A stretch of 64,000 nt of DNA from Spirochaetales bacterium. GTDB lineage: Bacteria; Spirochaetota; Spirochaetia; Treponematales; Treponemataceae. Positions 9,897 to 17,783 of the stretch are shown here, in pieces. The DNA lies in contig QKEL01000011.1 of the NCBI GenBank assembly GCA_003252395.1, positions 496,001 through 560,000 on the forward strand, read 5' to 3'. The notes beneath the pieces are model-generated. The model searched no databases and had not been told where the DNA came from. It saw only the letters and a list, made by a program, of their open reading frames with translations. The number at the start of each line of letters is the position of its first letter. Position 1 is the first letter of the stretch. The position numbers and the translations under genes are program-made.

Positions 9897-11181
9897 TGAA
9901 GCCCCCCTTTTCGAGGATGGCGATTAAGCGCTCCAGGTCCCGCGTCGACGCGTAGGCGGCAAGTTGGCCCTCGCTATTTGAGCGCGAACCGTCTTCGTAA
10001 AAAAGCAACGCGCGGAAAAACCCTCGTGTATGTCGTTTTGCGGTATCTTGGCCGACGGGGCCGACAAAAAAAGACAGAGGTGCATCCGGCCCGGGGAGTT
10101 CCGCGGTTATGCGGTTTCTTGCCGGCGTTCGGGAACGTCTGGCCCGTCTCTCGCTTGGCGACAGGGTGAATATGAGGCTTTGGCCGCCGGAGGAGGACGC
10201 GTGAACCGAGGGGAACCGCCTTATCTCGTGAAGGGCCGGATAGGTCAAGGCGTATTCTAGATGTTCCCGCGCGAGGCGGTCCTCGTGGCGAACCAACAGG
10301 TTTCCCGCCTGGGGGAAACGCAGGTTTTTTCTCGATTGAAGCAGTTTCATGCAGGCCGATAACGCGCGGGAAACCAGGTGATCAAGGGCCCTTCGGTCCC
10401 GAAGCTCGCGTGTCTTATCCGCGGCGTCTTCGTTTGGCGCCCAGAAAAGCACGGTATACTCTCGGGACGGAGGGGGAAGCAGTTCGCCTTCGCGGGTAAC
10501 GAGTTCTCCCGTATGGGCGAAGGCTTTCCAGTTGATTTTCCTCCTGTCGTCGCCGGGACGGAATTGGCGTATTTCGTACAATTCCTGGGAACGAAGGTAC
10601 GAGCTCGCCCCATCCGCGTTTCCCGCTGCGGATTTAACGGGTTTCGGCTTACCGGAAGCGCCTTCCCCGGGGTGAACGACGACGGAACGGCCCGAGAGAT
10701 CGCGCGATTTCGGGGTGGTTACGGCGTAAAACCCGGCGAAATCGCGTATCACGCATCGGCCGAATTCCACCGAATACCTTCCCCGCGGCGGCAGGTTGGG
10801 GCGCGTTCCGGAAAAGGCGTCGGGCAACGGTAATTCCATCGCTTCGGCATCTCCGTAATTAGCCGACCTGAGGGTCAGTCGGTACGCGACCGTGGCGAAG
10901 TACGTCGTGGGCCTGAGCATAAAGGAACGGGCGGAAATTTCTGAGTATACGAGCGAATAAACGCCGTCTTCGCCTTTCTCTATCTCCGGCGAAAAATGGT
11001 TCCATTTGAATCGCGCGGCCAATACCGAAAGTAGCGCGAAGGCGTTCAGGGCCGCGAGAAACGCGCCCGTAAGGGTCGCTATCAGTTCTCCCCGCAGGAG
11101 CCCTTCGGCGAGAAAAAACGCCGAAAGCGATAGGGAGAACGCGCCGGGGGGGGATATGGGCGGATTATGCCTGCCGTTCAT
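9880..11181 (-). CDS. DUF58 domain protein
   Basis: The 433-residue protein has two N-terminal membrane helices (about 12-50) and a large domain with the DUF58 signature RRKINWKAFAHTGELVTRE at about residues 215-233. Members are almost always encoded with a MoxR ATPase and often with a transglutaminase membrane protein, exactly as here; their shared role is poorly known but linked to envelope maturation or metal/cofactor insertion. It overlaps moxR by 17 nt and the transglutaminase gene by 17 nt, which indicates tight translational coupling. Confidence 0.88.
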   Translation of the reverse strand: MNGRHNPPISPPGAFSLSLSAFFLAEGLLRGELIATLTGAFLAALNAFALLSVLAARFKWNHFSPEIEKGEDGVYSLVYSEISARSFMLRPTTYFATVAYRLTLRSANYGDAEAMELPLPDAFSGTRPNLPPRGRYSVEFGRCVIRDFAGFYAVTTPKSRDLSGRSVVVHPGEGASGKPKPVKSAAGNADGASSYLRSQELYEIRQFRPGDDRRKINWKAFAHTGELVTREGELLPPPSREYTVLFWAPNEDAADKTRELRDRRALDHLVSRALSACMKLLQSRKNLRFPQAGNLLVRHEDRLAREHLEYALTYPALHEIRRFPSVHASSSGGQSLIFTLSPSERRARRSRTPARNRITAELPGPDAPLSFFVGPVGQDTAKRHTRGFFRALLFYEDGSRSNSEGQLAAYASTRDLERLIAILEKGGFNAYPL

Positions 11182-12160
11182 ACGGTCGCGGTTCCCGGGA
11201 CCAGTCGGTTACCCGAAGCATGCGTTTTAGGTTGCTTTTGGCGATATCCGCGACTATGGTCCCCGCCTCGAGGCGGTCTTCCCGCGTCAAAACCCGATGG
11301 GCGAGAACCGGGGCAGCGAGGTCGAGCACGTCGGAGTCCTCTATCCAATCGCGGCCGCGGACCAACGCGAGGGCCCGCGCGGCGTGAAGGAGGGATAGCG
11401 TGCCGCGCGGGGAAACCCCAAGCCGGAGGGCCTGATGGGTACGGGTTTGCCGAACGATGGAGACTAGGGTTTTTTCCAGCTCGGGATGACAGTAGACCTC
11501 TTTCTGTTCCGCGCGGGACGCGAGGATTTCCGTGCGGGATACGACGGGCATAATCCGGGGCAGCGCGTTTTCCGCGGGGTCCTCGTGGAGAATCTCCCGC
11601 TCCGATTCTTCGTCCGGATAGCCCAGGCTCAGCTGCATCATGAATCGGTCAAGTTGCGCGGCGGGAAGGGGATAGGTGCCGACGGACTCGACGGGATTTT
11701 GCGTCGCGGCGACGAAAAAAACGGGGCTTACGGGGCGCGTCGTTCCGTTTGCGGTAACCTGGCGCTCGGCCATTACCTCAAGAAGCGCCGATTGGACCTT
11801 CGGCGTCGTGCGGTTTATCTCGTCCGCGAGAAGGATATCGCAAAAGACGGGGCCTTCGAGGAATTCAAACCGTTGGTCCCGGGGATTGAACACGTCGACG
11901 CCGGTTATGTCGTAGGGGAGGAGGTCGGGGGTAAACTGAATGCGCCGAAAATCGGCGGTTCCTTCCGCGCTGCCGGGATTGCCGACCAACCGCGCCAAGG
12001 TTTTCGCGAGGGTGGTCTTGCCGAGTCCCGGGGCGTCGTTTATGAGGACGTGCCCGCCGGCCAAAAAGGCGGCGGTAAAAAGCTCAAGGGTGCTGTCCTT
12101 TCCCCGAATCACCGAGGCCAAACCCTCGGTTAGGGCCTTGCCCGCTTCGAATGTGGTCAT
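11165..12160 (-). CDS. MoxR-family AAA+ ATPase
   Basis: A 331-residue AAA+ protein, the usual MoxR length. Visible motifs are Walker A (GLGKTTLAKTLARL), Walker B (ILLADEINRTTPKVQ), the sensor region VAATQNPVESVGTYPLPAAQLDRF and a C-terminal helical lid. MoxR proteins act as chaperone-like ATPases for partner complexes encoded beside them, here the DUF58 and transglutaminase-TPR proteins. It is the first gene of the leftward operon. No Shine-Dalgarno site precedes the ATG; a TATACT box ends 6 nt before it, so the mRNA may start at or next to the start codon. Confidence 0.93.
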   Translation of the reverse strand: MTTFEAGKALTEGLASVIRGKDSTLELFTAAFLAGGHVLINDAPGLGKTTLAKTLARLVGNPGSAEGTADFRRIQFTPDLLPYDITGVDVFNPRDQRFEFLEGPVFCDILLADEINRTTPKVQSALLEVMAERQVTANGTTRPVSPVFFVAATQNPVESVGTYPLPAAQLDRFMMQLSLGYPDEESEREILHEDPAENALPRIMPVVSRTEILASRAEQKEVYCHPELEKTLVSIVRQTRTHQALRLGVSPRGTLSLLHAARALALVRGRDWIEDSDVLDLAAPVLAHRVLTREDRLEAGTIVADIAKSNLKRMLRVTDWSREPRPYERQA

Positions 12161-12166
12161 TCTGGC

Positions 12167-12175
12167 AGTATAGCA
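12167..12175 (-). promoter_or_regulatory. Extended -10 promoter of moxR (leaderless arrangement)
   Basis: On the minus strand the sequence is TGCTATACT, then 6 nt, then the moxR ATG. The TG-N-TATACT form is an extended -10 box; I see no convincing -35. A transcript starting 6-7 nt after the box would begin at the start codon. Confidence 0.6.
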
Positions 12176-12210
12176 TAGGGCCCCGTTTTTTTCCCGTTCC
12201 GCGCGCCCCG

Positions 12211-12897
12211 TCAGTTTCTGCGATCGCGGGAAAGAAGTATGATTCGGGCAAGGCTCGCCACGGCGGTGAGCGCGGACGCGACGTAGGTAAACGCGGCGGC
12301 GGTCAACACCTTCTTCGCTCCCGTCATTTCCTCCGGGGAGAGGATCGCGTTTCGCTCGAGGTGGGCGAGCGCGCGGCGGGAAGCGTCAATCTCTACCGGA
12401 AGGGTGATCAGGTAAAAGGCGACGGCCGCGCCGAAAAGGACGATGCCGAGGTTCAGAAGGATGGGAAGGCGGAAAAAGATTCCCGAAAGGGCGATATAGG
12501 GGCCCAGGGACGAACCCAGATTCGCGACGGGAACGAGGGTGCTTCTGAGCACGAGGGGCGCGTAGGATTTGGCGTGCTGAATCGCGTGGCCGGCCTCGTG
12601 CGCCGCCACGCCCACCGCCGCGATGGAGGTTTCCCGATAAACGGGGCCCGAGAGCCTGAGCGTTTTGGACGAGGGATCGTAGTGGTCCGTAAGGCTACCC
12701 TGAACAGGGGCTATGGATACGTCGCGAATTCCGTTTATTTTCAGTACCGAGGCCGCGGCCTCGGCCCCCGTTATGCCGTGACGGTTGCGAATCTCCGAAT
12801 ATTTGGAAAAGGTGGACTTGACGGAAATCTGCGCGATAACGGACAGTAAAAGCGCAGGCACCACGAGAATGAGGTAATATTGGTCGAAATAGAACAT
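12211..12897 (-). CDS. YugP-type membrane zinc metallopeptidase
   Basis: The 228-residue protein carries the zinc site HEAGHAIQH (VAAHEAGHAIQHAK) and several membrane helices, at the N-terminus (DQYYLILVVPALLLSVIA) and in the C-terminal half. This is the pattern of the YugP family of putative neutral zinc metallopeptidases, whose substrates are unknown. The start is set at 12897 because GGAGGA lies 9 nt upstream there and the sequence MFYFDQYYLI matches the family start; an upstream in-frame ATG at 12933 lacks support. It is a single gene, divergent from the next one. Confidence 0.88.
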   Translation of the reverse strand: MFYFDQYYLILVVPALLLSVIAQISVKSTFSKYSEIRNRHGITGAEAAASVLKINGIRDVSIAPVQGSLTDHYDPSSKTLRLSGPVYRETSIAAVGVAAHEAGHAIQHAKSYAPLVLRSTLVPVANLGSSLGPYIALSGIFFRLPILLNLGIVLFGAAVAFYLITLPVEIDASRRALAHLERNAILSPEEMTGAKKVLTAAAFTYVASALTAVASLARIILLSRDRRN

Positions 12898-12962
12898 AAA
12901 CCGCGTTCCTCCGTAGACTTCCAATATACCCAAAATAATCGTCCCGCGGGGAGTGATGGCCC

Positions 12963-13742
12963 ATGAATTACGCTCTTTTTACCGTGTTTCTCCTCGTTAT
13001 TGCCCTGATCGGCGGGGCCCTGTTCTGTTCCGTTTCGGGCTTTTTCTTTTTGCGCGCCTGGCTTGGGCGTTCCGGGGGGAAGGGGCCTCGGGAAGGTTTA
13101 AAAACCTCGTTCCCGAATGCCGCGCGGGTATTCCTGCCGAGGGGCGAAAGCCGAAGGAACGCCTCCGCCTGGCTCTATTGCCCTCCCGGTCCGGACGGAG
13201 ATTCGACGAAGGGTCACATAGTGGATCTGGGCGTGAGAGGCGACGATTCCGCACTATCGTTTTTCCTCGGCGAAGGATGGTCCGTCCTCCGGCCGGAAAG
13301 CGCGTCTGTGGACCTTCGGCCCTGGCTCAGATGGTGTTCTGCCCGCGCGCCGGGACGACCGGCGGTATTGTACGCGAAGGGGTACCGCGCGGCCGCGGCG
13401 GCAGAATTCTGTCATACGAGCGAAAGCGGGATACGGGAACTCGGCGGGATAATTCTCGATGAGCCCGCGGCGCTTTTTTTCGATGGGTACGCGGAGGCGG
13501 TACGGCGGGTCGTGGGCGCCCGTTTTCTCGCCGACGGGATGGTTTTCTTCTCGAAAATCCACGCGGCGCTTTTTTTCTTAAGGAGGCCGCCCGGGATCGG
13601 GCCGAGGGCCGGCTCCTCGCTTGCCGACGATCTCTCCCGTATCCGGGCGCCGTATGCGTTGTTTGAAAGGAAGGGTACGGCACCTGCCGACCGTGAAGGA
13701 AAAAACCGACGAATCAGTGAATTCCTAAGGAGCTTAGAATGA
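12963..13742 (+). CDS. Membrane-anchored protein of unknown function
   Basis: A 259-residue product with one N-terminal membrane helix (FTVFLLVIALIGGALFCSVSGFFF). The rest is a soluble domain that alternates strands and helices somewhat like an alpha/beta hydrolase, but the position where a nucleophile elbow would be expected reads LYAKGYRAAAAA with no G-x-S-x-G, so catalytic function is doubtful. GGGAG lies 9 nt before the ATG. Its stop overlaps the next gene's start (ATGA), so it is co-translated with the DUF4139 protein. I do not recognise the family. Confidence 0.65.
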   Translation: MNYALFTVFLLVIALIGGALFCSVSGFFFLRAWLGRSGGKGPREGLKTSFPNAARVFLPRGESRRNASAWLYCPPGPDGDSTKGHIVDLGVRGDDSALSFFLGEGWSVLRPESASVDLRPWLRWCSARAPGRPAVLYAKGYRAAAAAEFCHTSESGIRELGGIILDEPAALFFDGYAEAVRRVVGARFLADGMVFFSKIHAALFFLRRPPGIGPRAGSSLADDLSRIRAPYALFERKGTAPADREGKNRRISEFLRSLE

Positions 13743-15772
13743 ATAAACCACGCATTATAGCGATTTTTTTCGGGATCTTCGCCAGTTGCGCGACGCCCGC
13801 TCTCGCCCAGGGAACGCAGGTCCCTGCCGGAAACGGGGCGGCGAAAATCGCCGACGTGCCCCTTGTCGGGGTCTCCCTGTATTCCTCCGGGGTCGGCTAT
13901 TTCGTGCATCGGGGAAAGATTAACGGCGACGCGGCGGTTGAATTGGAATTTGACGTTTCGTCCATCGATGACGTACTGAAGTCCCTGACCGTCTATGACC
14001 CGAATACCCAGGGCCTTTCGGTAACGTACGACGCCGAGGATACCCTTTCACGCACCCTGCAGAGCCTGCGGGTGGATTTGTCGGGAGCCCCTTCGCTCGG
14101 GGAAATGCTCAGCAACCTGCGGGGCGAGTCGGTGAGCCTTCGGGTCCCTGACCGCGTGGAAGGGAGAATTCTCGGAGCCGAGCGGATTCAGTCCGAGGCG
14201 GGCGAGACCTGGCGGCTTTCCCTGCTTACGCCCACGGGGATACGCCGAATCGGCCTGGACGAGATCGAGTCCCTTTCCTTTTCGGACGCCGCCCTGTCTG
14301 CCGACCTGACTCGCGCCCTGGACGCGCTTTCCGCCGGCGCGGGGAACGGATTGCGGAAGGTTCGCCTGAACCTTTCGGGGAAGGGGGAACGTGAGGTTTC
14401 CGTCGGGTACGTCGTTCCCGTTCCGGTCTGGAAGGCCGCCTATCGCCTTGACCTTTCCGGAGAAAAGCCCTTTTTGCAGGGCTGGGCGATCGTGGACAAC
14501 GCGGGTTCCGCGGACTGGAAGGCCGTTCGGCTTTCCCTCATGAACGGAAAGCCCGTCTCGTTCATTCAAAACCTGTATAACCCCTTCTATGTTTCCCGCC
14601 CCGTGCTGCCCCTGTCCATAGCCGGTTACGCCGATGCCAAGACCTACGATTCCGGTTACGATAATGGGGCCGGCTATGCCCTGGACGAATACGCATACGC
14701 GGAAATGGCGGCCCCGGCGCCCATGATGTCGAAAAGCCTTTCGAGAAGCGAGGCCAAGGCCGAGAAGGCCCCGGTCGGCTCTTCGGGCGCGCAGGCGACG
14801 GCTCGGTCAGCAGGGGAATTATTCGAATTTACGCTCCCGGGCGCGGTAACGATCGATCGGAGGAAGAGCACCATGCTGCCCTTGGTCGAGGGCGCCGTGG
14901 CGGCGGAACGACTTTCCGTATTTTCGGGCGCCGACGCCCTTTCCCTCGGCACGGTTCATCCCATGCTCGCGGCGCGGTTTAAAAACACCACCGGGCTCAA
15001 GCTGCCGGCGGGCCCGGTCACCGTGTTCGACGGCGGAACGTACGCGGGCGACGCCTTGCTCGAGTTCCTCGGGGAAAACGACGCGCGCCTCATCGCCTAC
15101 GGGGAGGATACCGCGGTGTCCGGACGGGCAGACCGTTCCGCCTCGCGGGAAACCGTTTCGGCGAAAATCTCGAAGGGAACGATGACCATCGTGCGGAAAA
15201 GCCTGACCGTCACGAAATATACGCTAAAAAACGCCTCGAACGCGGCGCGTAAAATATCCCTGGAGCATCCGATAACCCCGGGAGCCGCCCTTGCGGAACC
15301 CGCGGGCTACGATGAAAGGACCGATAGCCTGTATCGTTTTTCCATTGGCCTCGGCGCGGGAAAGGAAAGCTCGCTAACGGTACGGGAAGAGACGCCCGTA
15401 AGCGAAACCGTCGTCCTGGATCGCCTCAAGGGAGAGTCCCTTCTCTATTATTCCACGAACCGGGACCTGAGCGAAACGGTGCGGGCCGCGCTTTCGAAGG
15501 CCGTGGAATTCCGGCGCCGCGCCGACGACGCGCAGACGGCCCTGAGCGACCTGCAGGGACGCAGGAGCGATTTGGTCCGCGAACAGGAACGGATTCGCCT
15601 TAACCTGACCGCGGCCGGAAACGGCACGCAGCAGGGAAAGGAATACCTGAAGCGCCTGACCGAGAGCGACGACGCCATCGCCCGGCTCGATTCGGAAATA
15701 GAGGCCGCCAGGAAAGCCCTGGACGCGGCCAATCGCGCCTTTGCCTCCTATCTGTCCGGACTGGAGCTATAG
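13739..15772 (+). CDS. Exported DUF4139 domain protein
   Basis: A 677-residue protein with a signal peptide (IIAIFFGIFASCATPALAQ). It has an N-terminal block typical of DUF4139/mucoidy-inhibitor-like proteins (SLYSSGVGYFVHRG and FDVSSIDDVLKSLTVYD), a beta-rich DUF4139 core (VGYVVPVPVWKAAYRLDL) and a long C-terminal coiled coil with many charged residues (about 575-670). A Tyr/Ala-rich disordered stretch lies around residues 300-350. The cellular role of the family is unknown; it should act in the periplasm. It is coupled by ATGA to the membrane protein upstream and overlaps the convergent tapT by 6 nt. Confidence 0.85.
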   Translation: MNKPRIIAIFFGIFASCATPALAQGTQVPAGNGAAKIADVPLVGVSLYSSGVGYFVHRGKINGDAAVELEFDVSSIDDVLKSLTVYDPNTQGLSVTYDAEDTLSRTLQSLRVDLSGAPSLGEMLSNLRGESVSLRVPDRVEGRILGAERIQSEAGETWRLSLLTPTGIRRIGLDEIESLSFSDAALSADLTRALDALSAGAGNGLRKVRLNLSGKGEREVSVGYVVPVPVWKAAYRLDLSGEKPFLQGWAIVDNAGSADWKAVRLSLMNGKPVSFIQNLYNPFYVSRPVLPLSIAGYADAKTYDSGYDNGAGYALDEYAYAEMAAPAPMMSKSLSRSEAKAEKAPVGSSGAQATARSAGELFEFTLPGAVTIDRRKSTMLPLVEGAVAAERLSVFSGADALSLGTVHPMLAARFKNTTGLKLPAGPVTVFDGGTYAGDALLEFLGENDARLIAYGEDTAVSGRADRSASRETVSAKISKGTMTIVRKSLTVTKYTLKNASNAARKISLEHPITPGAALAEPAGYDERTDSLYRFSIGLGAGKESSLTVREETPVSETVVLDRLKGESLLYYSTNRDLSETVRAALSKAVEFRRRADDAQTALSDLQGRRSDLVREQERIRLNLTAAGNGTQQGKEYLKRLTESDDAIARLDSEIEAARKALDAANRAFASYLSGLEL

Positions 15773-16426
15773 CGACGCGTTAAACAGGCCGGGGTAGAGC
15801 TCGGCCGCTTCCGCCTCGTGACGGGATTGCTCGCACGCGAGCTGATACTCGATCATTTTGCGGAAGACGGCCATGAGCGGCTCCGGAGAGGCGTTTTTCC
15901 GCGCCACTTCGGCCTGCTGTAGCTCCTTGATCAGGTAATAGGCCGTTTCTATCGTGGAAAGGCATTCGGGCTCAGGCTGAGTCTTAAATTCGAACCCCGA
16001 GCGGTACGGCGCGGAAAAGGTGAGCGCCGGTACGGCCTGGAGGTTTTTGCTCGCCTTGAGCATTTTCTTGGCGAAAAACCACGTCGCGTCAATGAGGATG
16101 ATCAGGGGTTTCCTGTTTCCCACGGCCGATCGAAACGCGGGCGAGTCGGTCACGAGGGCTTGCGCCGAGGGGTAAAGAACGAAAGGCGCGTAGCGCGGGT
16201 CCCGGATAAGCGCATTGACCCGCTCGTTTTCCGTAAAGTCCGTTCCTATCAGTATTTCTGAGTCCGCGAGGCTGAGCGCGGCGAGCCGGCCCGTGCCGGT
16301 TTTCTGCCGATAGGCCTCGCGGGGATGCATGAGAAAGACGAATTTGATGCCCGTTTCGACGGTGACGATGTCGCCGCAATAGCAGGACACGAGGGGCCTA
16401 AAACAGCGATAGCATTTTTCCGACAC
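15767..16426 (-). CDS. DTW-domain tRNA-uridine aminocarboxypropyltransferase
   Basis: A 219-residue member of the TapT/DTW family, which transfers the aminocarboxypropyl group of S-adenosylmethionine to uridine in tRNA. An N-terminal four-Cys cluster (CYRCFRPLVSCYCG), the HPREAYRQKTGTGRLA segment, IDATW in place of the DTW signature, and the PYRSGFEFKTQPEPECLSTIE block are all visible. The start is a GTG at 16426 with a strong AGGAGG 9 nt upstream. It stands alone and is convergent with the DUF4139 gene. Confidence 0.88.
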   Translation of the reverse strand: MSEKCYRCFRPLVSCYCGDIVTVETGIKFVFLMHPREAYRQKTGTGRLAALSLADSEILIGTDFTENERVNALIRDPRYAPFVLYPSAQALVTDSPAFRSAVGNRKPLIILIDATWFFAKKMLKASKNLQAVPALTFSAPYRSGFEFKTQPEPECLSTIETAYYLIKELQQAEVARKNASPEPLMAVFRKMIEYQLACEQSRHEAEAAELYPGLFNASL

Positions 16427-16509
16427 GGTATTTGCCCTCCTGCGGGGAGTGAAACCATACCTTGACGCCGCCCGGTTTGTCCATAATCATTAAGGAAAGG
16501 AGGCCCGGT

Positions 16510-17283
16510 ATGAGTTTTTATTCGAGCATCGCGGCGTATTACGATCTATTGTTCCCGTTCGACCAAGCCCAATTCCGCTTTCTCGAAACGGTTATCGATC
16601 CTTCCTGCGGGGAATGTCCGGGGGTCCGGTACGGCGAGGAAAGGCTTCCCGGCCATGCCTACCTGGATATCGGCTGCGGTACGGGGACCATGCTTTCGGC
16701 CCTGTCCCCTGAATTCAAGAAAGTGATCGGCGTTGACGGCGACGAGAGCTTGCTGGCCTTAGCCGCCGAAAAGATGCTGCCCGGCGAGGGCAAAAAGGCC
16801 GAATTCCTCGATGAGGACATGCTCGAGTTGGACGAAATTCTCGGTGAGGACGAATTCGACCTGATTACGTGCGTCGGCAATACCCTGGCGCACCTGACCA
16901 AGCCCACCGATATTCACCGGTTCCTTTCCTCAACGCGGGGCCTCGTTCAAAACGGGGGCGTCTTCGTGTTTCAGATCATAAATTACGACCGTATCCTGAC
17001 TCGCGATATTCGGGGGCTTCCGTCCATAACGAAGGAAGACGTAACCTTCGAGCGGTATTATTCGGAACCCAAGAGCGACGGGACCATCGATTTCGATACC
17101 GTGCTTACCGATCCCCAGCATGACGTTGAAATCCGAAACACCATTCCCCTCTTTCCGATTACCAAGGGCCAAATGACGGAGTTCCTGAAAGCGGCGGGCT
17201 TTGGCCGGTGGGCTTTTTACGGCGATTGGATGGGTAACCCCTGGACGCCCGAATCCTTTATGCTCATCGGCGCGTGCTCATGA
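16510..17283 (+). CDS. Class I SAM-dependent methyltransferase
   Basis: A 257-residue protein with the Rossmann methyltransferase motif I YLDIGCGTGTML, an acidic residue after beta-2 (GVDGDESLL), and the post-I region DLITCVGNTLAHL. The substrate cannot be read from the sequence. The ATG at 16510 is preceded by AGGAGG with 6-nt spacing; an in-frame start 48 nt upstream has no such site. A TTGACG box at about 16461 may be the -35 of its promoter. Its stop overlaps the start of the VOC gene (ATGA). Confidence 0.88.
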   Translation: MSFYSSIAAYYDLLFPFDQAQFRFLETVIDPSCGECPGVRYGEERLPGHAYLDIGCGTGTMLSALSPEFKKVIGVDGDESLLALAAEKMLPGEGKKAEFLDEDMLELDEILGEDEFDLITCVGNTLAHLTKPTDIHRFLSSTRGLVQNGGVFVFQIINYDRILTRDIRGLPSITKEDVTFERYYSEPKSDGTIDFDTVLTDPQHDVEIRNTIPLFPITKGQMTEFLKAAGFGRWAFYGDWMGNPWTPESFMLIGACS

Positions 17284-17693
17284 TTTCCATTGCGCACGCG
17301 GCCCTGTGGGTAAAGGACCTCGAGGCGATGAAGGCCTTTTACGAAACCCATTTCGGGGCGAAAAGCGGGCCGAGATACGAGAACCCCGCCAAGGGTTTTT
17401 CCTCTTATTTCCTATCGTTCGGAGCAGGGGCGCGGCTTGAATTGATGAACAGGATCGATATGCCCTATCCGTCGCCGACGGGCTTCGATCCTTCCGGGCT
17501 CGTGATACCCGAACATGCGGGCTTTGCCCACCTGGCTTTTTCCGTTGGAAGCGAAGCCGCCGTTGATGAAATGACGGAGCGATTGTCCGGTCTTGAGATC
17601 GCGGTTGTGTCTGGACCGCGAAGGACCGGCGACGGCTATTATGAGAGCGTAATCGCGGATCCTGAGGGCAATTTGATAGAAATAACCGCATAA
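17280..17693 (+). CDS. VOC-family (glyoxalase/dioxygenase fold) protein
   Basis: A 137-residue protein with the paired beta-alpha-beta-beta-beta modules of vicinal oxygen chelate proteins. It begins IAHAALWVKDLEAMKAFYETHFG, has the second-module start GFAHLAFSVGS, and ends GYYESVIADPEGNLIEI, where the terminal Glu is the usual metal ligand. The closest general match is a lactoylglutathione lyase-like or fosfomycin-resistance-like protein, but the substrate is unknown. An upstream GTG at 17274 is possible; I prefer the ATG at 17280, which forms an ATGA junction with the methyltransferase. Confidence 0.85.
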   Translation: MISIAHAALWVKDLEAMKAFYETHFGAKSGPRYENPAKGFSSYFLSFGAGARLELMNRIDMPYPSPTGFDPSGLVIPEHAGFAHLAFSVGSEAAVDEMTERLSGLEIAVVSGPRRTGDGYYESVIADPEGNLIEITA

Positions 17694-17715
17694 GCCATTG
17701 AAACTGCGTTTATAC

Positions 17716-17729
17716 GTTGCAATTGCAAC
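17716..17729. promoter_or_regulatory. Palindromic operator upstream of hcp
   Basis: GTTGCAATTGCAAC is a perfect 14-bp palindrome located 54 nt before the hcp start codon. Its centre is about 28 bp upstream of a TACGGT hexamer near 17748, the spacing expected of a class II activator site of the Crp/Fnr superfamily. HcpR, of that superfamily, is the known nitrosative-stress regulator of hcp in many anaerobes. The regulator identity is inferred. Confidence 0.5.
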
Positions 17730-17783
17730 ATAACTTCCGACAGAAATACGGTAGCCTCCTTTCCATACAGGAGGTTGACTCAT

